A stretch of DNA of 64,000 nt, from contig JANAVG010000006.1 of NCBI GenBank assembly GCA_024213275.1, positions 62,001 to 126,000 on the forward strand, given 5' to 3'. Origin of the DNA: Rossellomorea sp. BNER (lineage in GTDB: Bacteria > Bacillota > Bacilli > Bacillales > Bacillaceae_B). The notes beneath the pieces were generated by a model. That model made no database searches, was not told the origin of the DNA, and worked only from the letters and a program-made list of their open reading frames with translations. Shown piece by piece: positions 8,173 through 16,836 of this stretch (its first letter is position 1; each line of letters begins with the position of its first letter). The position numbers and the translations under genes were made by a program.

Positions 8173-9492
8173 ATGAAGGAAATAAAAAATATCCCAGCTT
8201 CATTAACGAGCTTAATAGATAGAGTGAAAGATACGTTTCCGAATGATGAAAAGCTGCAAAATATGTTCGAGCAATGCTTTTTAAATACTTATGAAACGAC
8301 GTTAAAGCCACAAGAAGATGGAACCACATTTGTGATAACGGGAGATATTCCAGCCATGTGGCTCCGTGATTCTGCAGCACAAGTAAGACCATATTTAATG
8401 GCAGCAGAGACAGACGAGGAAATCGCCGATCTTATTGAAGGGGTTGTCCGTCGTCAAATTCGATATATAAATGAGGATCCTTATGCTAATGCGTTCAACG
8501 AAGGCCCTAATGGAAAGGGGCACCAATCGGACAAAACGGATATGACCCCGAGTACTTGGGAGAGAAAATATGAAATCGATTCCCTTTGCTATCCGCTTCA
8601 GCTTTCCTATTTATTCTGGAAATCAACGGGGAGAACGGAGCATTTTAATGATGATTTTATCCAAGCATTAAAAAGCATTATCCACGTTTGGAAAACGGAG
8701 CAAGAACACGAAGAGAAATCAACGTACCGATTTGAACGGGAGAATGTTCGTCAATCCGATACACTGATACGCGAAGGAAAAGGCTCTGAGACTGTTCGTA
8801 CAGGAATGACGTGGAGTGCTTTCCGTCCAAGTGATGATGCTTGTCTATACGGATACTTAGTTCCTGCCAATATGTTTGCAGCGGTTGTTTTGGATTATGC
8901 TGCAGAAATTTGCGAGTCGGCTTTGGAAAACGAAGAATTGAAAAAGCAATGTGAGCAATTAGCTTCAGAGATCAGAATGGGAATCGAAAACTATGCTCTC
9001 CTTAATCATCCGGTCCATCAGGAAATGTATGTCTATGAAACGGATGGAAAGGGTGGTTATCATTTGATGGATGATGCCAATGTTCCAAGTCTTCTTGCGA
9101 TGCCATACCTTGGCTGGTGCGATTTTGACGATCAAAGGTATATCAATACCCGCCAATTTTTATTAAGCCGTGATAATCCTTATTATTACGAAGGCAAAGC
9201 AGCAAGTGGAATCGGGAGTCCCCATACACCGGATCATTATATATGGCATATTTCTTTAGCGATCCAGGGGATGACATGCATTGAAGATATCGAAAGAAAA
9301 CAAATTCTGGAGGTGATGAAAGCAAGCGATGGAGGAACCGGTTTTATGCATGAAGGGTTTAATTCTGATGACCCAAGTGAGTTTACAAGAGATTGGTTTT
9401 CCTGGGCCAATTCAATGTTTAGTGAATTTGTCTTAAGTCTATGCGGGCTAGCTGTAAAGGACAGTCCTCTGTACAAAAAAATTCATCGTTAA
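8173..9492 (+). CDS. GH125 exo-alpha-1,6-mannosidase
   Basis: Protein of 439 residues, cytosolic, matching the GH125 family along its length, with the conserved blocks ITGDIPAMWLRDSAAQV (about residues 55-72), NEGPNGKGHQSDKTDMTPS and FMHEGFNSDDPSEFTRDWFSWAN. Characterised GH125 enzymes (Clostridium perfringens, Streptococcus pneumoniae) are inverting exo-alpha-1,6-mannosidases acting on N-glycan mannose. AGGAG lies 8 bases before the ATG at 8173 and inside the end of the GH38 gene, so translation is coupled. Pairing of GH125 with GH38 is the hallmark of bacterial N-glycan degradation. Confidence 0.93.
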   Translation: MKEIKNIPASLTSLIDRVKDTFPNDEKLQNMFEQCFLNTYETTLKPQEDGTTFVITGDIPAMWLRDSAAQVRPYLMAAETDEEIADLIEGVVRRQIRYINEDPYANAFNEGPNGKGHQSDKTDMTPSTWERKYEIDSLCYPLQLSYLFWKSTGRTEHFNDDFIQALKSIIHVWKTEQEHEEKSTYRFERENVRQSDTLIREGKGSETVRTGMTWSAFRPSDDACLYGYLVPANMFAAVVLDYAAEICESALENEELKKQCEQLASEIRMGIENYALLNHPVHQEMYVYETDGKGGYHLMDDANVPSLLAMPYLGWCDFDDQRYINTRQFLLSRDNPYYYEGKAASGIGSPHTPDHYIWHISLAIQGMTCIEDIERKQILEVMKASDGGTGFMHEGFNSDDPSEFTRDWFSWANSMFSEFVLSLCGLAVKDSPLYKKIHR

Positions 9493-9543
9493 GTGATGCC
9501 ATCATCCGATTAGCCGGAGTAAATCTAACAATGGGGTGGAGAA

Positions 9544-12186
9544 ATGAAAGTTAAGGGGTTTAGTTTAATTGTTGGTTTTTCACTACTGTTTTTGCTGTTA
9601 TTTGTACCTAATCAGAGCTTAGCCGCTCAACCTGAATCATCCTATTGGTTCCCTGAAGGTCTTCTAGAGTGGAATCCGGAGAATGATCCTGATGCGATTT
9701 TTAATAAAAGTGCGATTCCGCTAAATAAGAGTGATGTGTTGTATAACGTAAATGAGCATGCCCAGTCAGAGGCGAAGCTTACGGCACTGTCAGCACTTAA
9801 TCCCCATACAAGTGGAGTACCTTCACAAGGTGGGAAAGAGTTTTTTGCCAATACCTTTAGCTATTGGCAATATGTCGATTTAATGGTCTATTGGGCAGGC
9901 TCAGCAGGGGAAGGGATTATTGTCCCGCCTAGTGCCGATGTCATTGATGCTTCCCATAAAAATGGTGTCCCGATTGTTGGGAATGTGTTTTTCCCGCCAA
10001 CGGTTTATGGAGGGAAGTTTGAGTGGGTAGAGCAAATGCTTACCCAGCGCAGTGACGGTTCTTTTCCAGCTGCAGATAAGTTAATAGAAGTAGCGGAATA
10101 CTACGGTTTCGATGGCTGGTTCATTAACCAGGAAACAGAAGGCGGTACTCCAGAAACTGCGGCGAAAATGAAGGAGTTCCTAGCTTATTTACAAGCAAAC
10201 AAACCAGAGGGTATGCACATTATGTGGTATGACTCAATGGTTGATAACGGAAGTATTTCGTGGCAAAACAAACTGACCGATCAAAATAAAGACTTCTTCC
10301 AGCGTTCCGACAGCATGTTTTTAAATTTCTGGTGGAACAGTCAAAAAAGCTCTTATGAAAAGGCAAAACAACTAGGGGAGAACCCTTATGACCTCTACAC
10401 CGGGATTGATGTAGAGGCGAGGGGAACAGAAACAAGAATCCCGTGGGAAGGCATTTTTCCTGAAGGTCAAAATCCATACACATCTCTAGGAATTTACCGA
10501 CCGGATTGGACGTTTAAAACCACTTCCACGATTAAAGAATTTTTTAACAAAGAAGATCTCTTCTGGGTTGGACAAGAAGGAGATCCTAGTCAAACCGCTA
10601 ACAATGGTCAATGGAAAGGGTTAGCCCATTATTTCTCCGCAAAAACCGTTGTCAATGAGCTGCCGTTTGTGACGAACTTTAATACAGGGAGTGGGAAATC
10701 TTTTTCTGTCAATGGAAAAACCTTATCTGAGGAAGAGTGGAATAACCGCAGCCTGCAAGACATCCTGCCAACATGGCGCTGGATCCGTGAAAGCAAAGGA
10801 ACAGCACTTGATGTAGGCTTTGACTGGGAAGAGAGCTATTATGCCGGTTCGTCATTAAAGGTATCAGGAAAGCTTAATAAGGAAAATGCCACAAATATTA
10901 AGCTTTATAAAACCGATTTACCAATTCAGAAAGATACAGAAGTCTCTATTACTTATAAAACGAAAGCATCATCAAATATGAAGGTAGGCATTAGCTTCCA
11001 AGAGGATCCTGATCAGTTCACCTTTATAAATGTGAAAAAACCAAGTAATGGTGAATGGACGACAGACAAGTTAAAGCTTAAAAAGTATAAAGGGAAACAA
11101 ATCGCAGCCGTTTCATTATTTTTTGAGAGCAAAGAAGAAATAAACGATTTTTCCATCAATATCGGTGAGTTGAAAATCTATGATAAGAAAGCACATAGAG
11201 ATAAGCCAAGCTCACCAACAAATGTTAATTGGATTGAACAGCAATTTGAGAAAGGTATATATGCGGATCTCGGATTTAGCTGGAAGGGAGAGACTGAAAA
11301 CCTTAGACATTACGAAATTTACCGGGTAATGCCTGATGGCAGCAAACAATTGGTAGGAGCGACACCAAATACTGCTTTTTATCTTTCTGATTTGAAGCGA
11401 AGTGGAAAAGAGACCACGACTACATTAGAGCTAGTGGCGGTTAATGAACACAATCAACGAAGCAAGTCTGAAACGTATACATTTGAATGGCCTCCCTATC
11501 CAAAGCCTGCAGCGGATTTCTCCGTTAGTAAAACGGTAGCGCAACCAGGTGAGGAAATTCAATTTACAAATGAATCCTCAGAAGTGACGGAAACAGTGGA
11601 ATGGCATTTTGAGGGCGGTACACCAGAAACGAGCACAGAGCTAAATCCTGTCGTTACCTACACAGAGGAAGGAACGTATTCTGTTACCCTTACTGCAAAG
11701 AATAGTGAAGGGGAAGATATTGAAAAGAAAGAAGGCATTATTACGATAAGCAAGGATGCCAAAAATATCACAAATGTTGCTTTAAATAAGGTTGGCACGG
11801 TTAGTGGACAATGTGCTTCAAGTGAGGGTGCTGCAAAAGCAACGGACGGAATCATCACCAATAATAGCAAATGGTGCTCATTAGATGAAAGCCCATGGCT
11901 TGAACTTGATCTAGGTGAGAGTAAAACCTTGACGAGCTTTATCATTCGACATGCCGAAGCAGGCGGAGAGCCTTCCGCATTTAATACAAAGGCATACACA
12001 ATCCAAGTAAGCACGGATGGGGTAAATTGGACGGAGGCAGTAAACGTCACCGACAATACGTTGGCTGTTTCTGAACATTCGATTGTCCCTCGTGAGGCAA
12101 GATATGTACGGCTTGATATTCAGCAACCTACACAGGGCGGAGATCAGGCAACTAGAATATTTGAATTTGAAGTATACGGATATTAA
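9544..12186 (+). CDS. Secreted GH85 endo-beta-N-acetylglucosaminidase
   Basis: Protein of 880 residues. A signal peptide (about residues 1-28, LAAQ cleavage region) precedes a GH85 catalytic domain (about 60-370) containing FDGWFINQETEGG, where Asn195 and Glu197 are the catalytic pair. A carbohydrate-binding-like beta-sandwich (about 420-560) and a fibronectin-like stretch (about 565-650) follow, then a PKD domain (about 655-738, WHFEGGTPETSTE) and a C-terminal F5/8-type/CBM32-like domain (about 745-880, ending RIFEFEVYGY). GH85 enzymes cut between the two core GlcNAc residues of N-glycans. There is no LPxTG or SLH anchor, so it is probably released. It lies 51 bp after GH125 and before a DUF624 gene, giving the cluster its extracellular first step. 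Confidence 0.94.
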   Translation: MKVKGFSLIVGFSLLFLLLFVPNQSLAAQPESSYWFPEGLLEWNPENDPDAIFNKSAIPLNKSDVLYNVNEHAQSEAKLTALSALNPHTSGVPSQGGKEFFANTFSYWQYVDLMVYWAGSAGEGIIVPPSADVIDASHKNGVPIVGNVFFPPTVYGGKFEWVEQMLTQRSDGSFPAADKLIEVAEYYGFDGWFINQETEGGTPETAAKMKEFLAYLQANKPEGMHIMWYDSMVDNGSISWQNKLTDQNKDFFQRSDSMFLNFWWNSQKSSYEKAKQLGENPYDLYTGIDVEARGTETRIPWEGIFPEGQNPYTSLGIYRPDWTFKTTSTIKEFFNKEDLFWVGQEGDPSQTANNGQWKGLAHYFSAKTVVNELPFVTNFNTGSGKSFSVNGKTLSEEEWNNRSLQDILPTWRWIRESKGTALDVGFDWEESYYAGSSLKVSGKLNKENATNIKLYKTDLPIQKDTEVSITYKTKASSNMKVGISFQEDPDQFTFINVKKPSNGEWTTDKLKLKKYKGKQIAAVSLFFESKEEINDFSINIGELKIYDKKAHRDKPSSPTNVNWIEQQFEKGIYADLGFSWKGETENLRHYEIYRVMPDGSKQLVGATPNTAFYLSDLKRSGKETTTTLELVAVNEHNQRSKSETYTFEWPPYPKPAADFSVSKTVAQPGEEIQFTNESSEVTETVEWHFEGGTPETSTELNPVVTYTEEGTYSVTLTAKNSEGEDIEKKEGIITISKDAKNITNVALNKVGTVSGQCASSEGAAKATDGIITNNSKWCSLDESPWLELDLGESKTLTSFIIRHAEAGGEPSAFNTKAYTIQVSTDGVNWTEAVNVTDNTLAVSEHSIVPREARYVRLDIQQPTQGGDQATRIFEFEVYGY

Positions 12187-12192
12187 TAAAAC

Positions 12193-12322
12193 AGGAGTGG
12201 GGCTATCCTAAAACCAAGGTGTCAGGAACTACAACTTCCATACATAGAAGAAATCCTCGGAATTTCCTCTATACATGGACGAACATAGTGGTTCCGGCCC
12301 CTTTTTGGGAAAGCCCGGCTCC
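12193..12322. repeat. R1 long-palindrome repeat, copy 3
   Basis: Outer arms GGAGTGGGGCTATCCTAAAA and TTTTGGGAAAGCCCGGCTCC, with the R1 core words GGTGTCAGGAACTACAAC and GTGGTTCCGG. It occupies the gap between the GH85 stop and the DUF624 start and may terminate or attenuate readthrough. Confidence 0.8.
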
Positions 12323-12351
12323 AGATGAATGAAGAAAGGCAGGAGACTATC

Positions 12352-12963
12352 ATGATCGGAAATCTATTACAGCAAACCAGTGAATGGGTAACACGACTTG
12401 TATGGGTCAATCTTCTTTGGCTGTTGTTTATCGGAGCGGGGCTGGGGGTTTTCGGATTCATGCCTGCTACTATCGCGTTATTTACCATAACAAGAAAATG
12501 GTCGATGGGAGATTTCGATATTTCTCCGTGGAAAATTTTCAAAGAAACATTTAAGAAAGAATTCCTTAGAGGCAACTTGGCTGGCGTTATTTTTATTTTC
12601 TTGGGGCTATTCATTTACTTTGATTTGAAGGTTGCGGAAATGATGACAGGTATTTTTTCCATCTTTTTATATGTCTTTTTCCTATTCTTAGCCTTGGTTT
12701 TACTGTTTACACTCATTTACTTTTTTCCTTTATACGTTCATTATCACTTATCGATGAAAGATTATTTTAAACAAGCGTTTATTTATTCCATTGTTAGCCC
12801 GACCACCACTTTATTAATGATAGCGGGATTATTTTGTATCGGGTATCTGATCTATCATTTACCTGGCTTGATCCCCTTCATCTCTGGTGTCTTGGTGGCC
12901 TATTGGATTATTAATGTTTGTATGAAACGCTTCCGAAGGCTTGAGGAAGCGGCAAGTTTGTGA
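12352..12963 (+). CDS. DUF624 (YesL-like) membrane protein
   Basis: Protein of 203 residues with about five hydrophobic segments and the family opening VNLLWLLFIGAGLGVFGFMPATIALF. The start at 12352 is chosen because AGGAG lies just before it; an ATG nine codons upstream has no such box. B. subtilis YesL sits next to yesMN and a sugar importer, and DUF624 genes generally accompany YesMN/LplABC systems. Its job is unknown; an accessory role in signalling or uptake is only a guess. It lies here between the GH85 and GH38 genes. Confidence 0.85.
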   Translation: MIGNLLQQTSEWVTRLVWVNLLWLLFIGAGLGVFGFMPATIALFTITRKWSMGDFDISPWKIFKETFKKEFLRGNLAGVIFIFLGLFIYFDLKVAEMMTGIFSIFLYVFFLFLALVLLFTLIYFFPLYVHYHLSMKDYFKQAFIYSIVSPTTTLLMIAGLFCIGYLIYHLPGLIPFISGVLVAYWIINVCMKRFRRLEEAASL

Positions 12964-13055
12964 AGTGGCAGTTGTTATTTGAAGAGGCTGCTTAACTCTA
13001 AACCGGCTGAGATATGAGAGAGAGCCCTGGAATAGAGGAAAAGTCCATTAAAATA

Positions 13056-13305
13056 GTCGGAACATACCGTGAAAAGCTATAAAAGGAAAAATGACGGTAC
13101 CAAAAGAGCCGGAACATACCGTGAAAAGCTGCAAAAGGAAAAATGACGGTACCAAAAGAGTCGGAACATACCGCGAAAAGCTGCAAAAGGAAAAATGACG
13201 GTACCAAAAGAGTCGGAACATACCGCGAAAAGCTATAAAAGGAAAAATGACGGTACCAAAAGAGCCGGCTCATACCGTGAAAAGCCACAAACGAAAAAAT
13301 GAGAC
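13056..13305. repeat. Tandem array with 52-bp period (array A)
   Basis: Five units begin with (G)TCGGAACATACCG or a close variant at 13056, 13108, 13160, 13212 and 13264: exact 52-bp spacing and high identity except in the last unit. Each unit contains ATGACGGTA and, 21-24 bases later, TACCGTGAAAA, so ACGGTA and TACCGT can pair across units. After the array, 13306-13400 has looser repeats of TTAAAAC and AAATGAG. The array fills the gap between DUF624 and the second GH38 gene. A 96-residue minus-strand frame across it is an artefact of the repeat. Confidence 0.9.
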
Positions 13306-13460
13306 CATCAATATCGCTATCGATTCCGACTTAAAACGATATAAATGAGAAATCCAAGCTTAAAACCAATAAATGAGCCTCAACTCAAATACTCAACCAT
13401 TCAAGTACTTAATTAAAGCAACAATGTTCTTAAAAACAGCTAAACAAGAGGGGGATGAAC

Positions 13461-16400
13461 TTGTTTTTAACCGAGAGAAAATTTGAAGCAAGAATTAATG
13501 AATTATCAAACTATCGTTATCGTGATGCTATAAAGATTAACCGTTTCTTTTGTTCTGAGGATAACGGAGAAATCGGCACTTATCCTTACGAATTTGATGA
13601 CAGTCAGGTCATGAATCTTGGCGAGAAATGGAAGGGGCGTGACCTGTATCTTTGGCTCCATGCTGATGTGACCATTCCATTGGAGTGGCAAGGAAGAAAA
13701 GTGGTGGGTCTTTTTGATTTTGGCCGAACAGGTGGCGGGAATAACTCCGGGTTTGAGTCATTACTATTTGTTAATGGCGATCCGTATCAAGGGGTAGATT
13801 CCAATCATCAGGAGGTCTTTTTTCAAGAGGAGCTTAGTGGTGAAAAGGTATCGTTAGATTTCCGTTTATGGTCTGGCTTAGAAGGTGGCGGGGAGCCTCG
13901 AGAGCAGGAATATACGTTGGAAACCTCTCAGCTTGCATGGCTAGATGAATCTGTAGATGATTTGTACTTTTCATCCCTTGCCATGTATCAAACGATTATG
14001 GAGCTTTCGGATGAGCGACCAGAGAGACAACAGTTAACAAGCTGTTTAGATGAAGTCTTTCAGCTCATTGATTGGGGTGTACCTGGGAGCAATGAGTTTT
14101 ATCAATCGTGTCAGGCGGCACAGCAACATCTCAGACACCGAATCGAACAGTTCGAAAAACATTCTAATGTAACAGTTCATTGTGTTGGTCACACTCATAT
14201 TGATGTCGCTTGGTTATGGCGTCTGAAGCATACACGTGAAAAAGCAGCAAGGTCGTTTTCCACTGTTCTTAAACTGATGGAACAATATCCTGATTATTTA
14301 TTTCTCCAAACGCAGCCCCAACTCTATGAGTATATAAAAGAAGATTACCCGGAAATCTATCAAAAAATAAAAGAACGAATCAAGGAAGGGCGCTGGGAAG
14401 CGGAGGGAGCGATGTGGCTTGAAGCTGATTGCAACATTCCGAGTGGTGAAGCGCTTGTAAGGCAAATTCTGTATGGGAAAAAATTTCTGCGTGAAGAATT
14501 TGATATCGATTGTCAGTACCTATGGCTTCCAGATGTATTCGGTTATAGCTGGGCACTTCCGCAAATTTTGAGGAAATCAGGTCTGAAGACATTTATGACC
14601 ACGAAAATCAGCTGGAATCAATACAATCGGATGCCTCATGACACGTTTACATGGCGGGGTATTGATGGCTCCGAAATTTTAACTCACTTTATTACGACCC
14701 CTGAGCCTTGGAACCCTGATGATTCTTGGTTCTATACCTATAATGGTTTAGTGACAGCGAAAACCGTTAATGGAAGCTGGAAATCTTATCGCAATAAGGA
14801 AGTCAATCAAGACCTATTATTGTCTTATGGATATGGTGATGGTGGAGGCGGAGTCAATCGTGAAATGCTTGAGCTTAGAAAACGATTAGACGAAATGCCA
14901 GGATTGCCACATGTGAAAACGACAACAGCAGGGGATTATTTTAACTTGCTTCACAAAAAAGTCGAGGAAACGAATGAATACATCCACACATGGGATGGAG
15001 AATTGTATTTGGAATACCACCGTGGAACCTATACCAGTCAAGCCCATAATAAGCGAATGAACAGGAAGCTGGAACTTCGCTATCGAGAAGCGGAATGGTT
15101 AAGTGTTTGGAATGGATTGGAAAATGGCTGGCAGCAAGATCAGAAGCAGAAACTCGATGAAGGCTGGAAGATCATTCTCCGAAATCAGTTCCATGATATT
15201 ATTCCAGGTTCTTCGATTCATGAGGTATACGAAGATTCAAGAATAGAATATGAACAGGCAGAAACAATCGGACATGAAGTGGTTTCAAATGCCATTAAGG
15301 GACTGGTGACAGAATCCTCTGAAACCTATACTTTGTTCAATAGCTCCCAATGGAAAAACAATCGTACAGTCAAAATTCCATACTCGGATAGAACTAGTGA
15401 AGTAGGTATCTGGAAAACGGATGAACATGAAAATCTCCCCGCTCAAAAAACAGATGAGGGTTGGATTGTTGAGGTACCAGAAGTCCATGCATTTGGTGTT
15501 ACAAACCTTCAATATACGAAAGGTATTCTTGAGAAATCCAATTCATCGTTCACCTATGAAAACCGACAGTTAGATACACCATTCTATACGATTCTATGGA
15601 ATGAAAATGGACAAATCACTCGTTTATTTGATAAACAGGCGGGACGAGAAGTTTTGTCGCAGAATGAAAACGGCAACGTCCTCCAAGTATTTGAGGATAA
15701 ACCGCTTGCCCATGACGCATGGGATATTGATATTTTTTATCGAGAGAAGATGGAAGAAGTAAAGGAGCTTGAATCAATCGAGTTGGTTGAGAATGGCCCA
15801 GTAAGAGCAGTGCTTCGTTTAAAATGGAGCTATCGGAGCTCATGCCTTACGCAAGATGTGATTGTGTACGCTGATCATCGTAGAATTGATTTTGAATCAA
15901 AAGTCGATTGGCACGAACAGCGTAAGCTATTAAAAGTTTGCTTCCCGGTGGACATTCGCTCAACAGAAGCTACCTTTGATATTCAATATGGAAACGTTAA
16001 ACGACCAACCCATTGGAATACAAGCTGGGATATGGCTCGCTTTGAAACAGTGGGTCATCAATGGGCTGATTTATCTGAGACAGGGTATGGAGTCAGTCTT
16101 TTAAATGATTGTAAATACGGTTATGACATTAAAGATCATTATATGAGGTTATCTCTTATTAAATCGGCGACATATCCTGATCCACAGGCAGATCAAGGTC
16201 ACCATGCATTTACTTACTCGCTGCTTCCTCATGAAGGCGATTGGAAGGAAGCAGGAACTGTAGAAGAGGCATGGTTTTTGAATAATCCCGTAACGGTTGC
16301 ACAGGGAGAGTTCACTTTAGAAAACCGTTCATGGCTTGAATTAGATGGTGATCACGTGATCATTGACGCCATTAAACAGGAGGAAAACGGAGAAGGAATT

Positions 16401-16580
16401 GTCATCCGATTACATGAATACAAAGGCAAACGTGGAAGTGTCCATTTAAAATTTGCCACGGATTTTGAAAAATGGGTAGAGTCGGATCTTATGGAGAATC
16501 CAGTCGGGAATGAGCAAACAGGTTCAATAGAGCTTCAATTAAAACCTTACGAAATAAAAACGTTAGTAATATTTTCATAG
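13461..16580 (+). CDS. GH38 alpha-mannosidase (long form)
   Basis: Protein of 1039 residues without a signal peptide. An N-terminal beta-rich domain of about 230 residues precedes the GH38 catalytic domain: GHTHIDVAWLW gives zinc ligands His246 and Asp248, LWLPDVFGYSW gives the nucleophile Asp358, and QFHDIIPGSS the later His. This is the longer, vacuolar/cytosolic-type architecture and is clearly different from the 903-residue GH38 at 5456, suggesting a different linkage. The start is TTG 13461, because AGAGGGGG ends directly at the in-frame ATG 13455 and leaves no spacing for it. The upstream gap carries the 52-bp array. Confidence 0.93.
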   Translation: MFLTERKFEARINELSNYRYRDAIKINRFFCSEDNGEIGTYPYEFDDSQVMNLGEKWKGRDLYLWLHADVTIPLEWQGRKVVGLFDFGRTGGGNNSGFESLLFVNGDPYQGVDSNHQEVFFQEELSGEKVSLDFRLWSGLEGGGEPREQEYTLETSQLAWLDESVDDLYFSSLAMYQTIMELSDERPERQQLTSCLDEVFQLIDWGVPGSNEFYQSCQAAQQHLRHRIEQFEKHSNVTVHCVGHTHIDVAWLWRLKHTREKAARSFSTVLKLMEQYPDYLFLQTQPQLYEYIKEDYPEIYQKIKERIKEGRWEAEGAMWLEADCNIPSGEALVRQILYGKKFLREEFDIDCQYLWLPDVFGYSWALPQILRKSGLKTFMTTKISWNQYNRMPHDTFTWRGIDGSEILTHFITTPEPWNPDDSWFYTYNGLVTAKTVNGSWKSYRNKEVNQDLLLSYGYGDGGGGVNREMLELRKRLDEMPGLPHVKTTTAGDYFNLLHKKVEETNEYIHTWDGELYLEYHRGTYTSQAHNKRMNRKLELRYREAEWLSVWNGLENGWQQDQKQKLDEGWKIILRNQFHDIIPGSSIHEVYEDSRIEYEQAETIGHEVVSNAIKGLVTESSETYTLFNSSQWKNNRTVKIPYSDRTSEVGIWKTDEHENLPAQKTDEGWIVEVPEVHAFGVTNLQYTKGILEKSNSSFTYENRQLDTPFYTILWNENGQITRLFDKQAGREVLSQNENGNVLQVFEDKPLAHDAWDIDIFYREKMEEVKELESIELVENGPVRAVLRLKWSYRSSCLTQDVIVYADHRRIDFESKVDWHEQRKLLKVCFPVDIRSTEATFDIQYGNVKRPTHWNTSWDMARFETVGHQWADLSETGYGVSLLNDCKYGYDIKDHYMRLSLIKSATYPDPQADQGHHAFTYSLLPHEGDWKEAGTVEEAWFLNNPVTVAQGEFTLENRSWLELDGDHVIIDAIKQEENGEGIVIRLHEYKGKRGSVHLKFATDFEKWVESDLMENPVGNEQTGSIELQLKPYEIKTLVIFS

Positions 16581-16636
16581 AACGACACTTAATCTTGTAT
16601 GATAAAATACTGCAAGAAGGTAAAAGTGTAAAATGA

Positions 16637-16760
16637 CGGGGCTGTCTCAAACCCAAGGTGTCAGGAACCACAACTTCAATATATAGAAGAAACCTTCAAA
16701 ACATCTTCTTTATATGGGAAAAACAATGTGGTTCCGGACTCCTTATGGGACAGCCCTTTT
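16637..16760. repeat. R1 long-palindrome repeat, copy 4
   Basis: Arms CGGGGCTGTCTCAAACC and ATGGGACAGCCCTTTT, with internal GGTGTCAGGAACCACAAC paired to ATGTGGTTCCGGACTCC. It lies 56 bp past the GH38 stop and ends in Ts, so it could terminate the mannosidase transcript before the sensor kinase gene. Confidence 0.8.
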
Positions 16761-16836
16761 GCTGTATATAAATCTATGACTAGCTTCTCATTGGGGTAGT
16801 AGTTTCTTGGTCATGATCATAGATGGGGGATGTTAG

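Noticed and set aside
12998..13288. 96-codon minus-strand frame with repeating peptide
   Set aside because: It is made wholly of the 52-bp array; the period is not a multiple of three so the peptide shifts phase, and there is no ribosome site or family.
13056..13305. CRISPR array
   Set aside because: Whole 52-bp units repeat without unique spacers and no cas gene is near.
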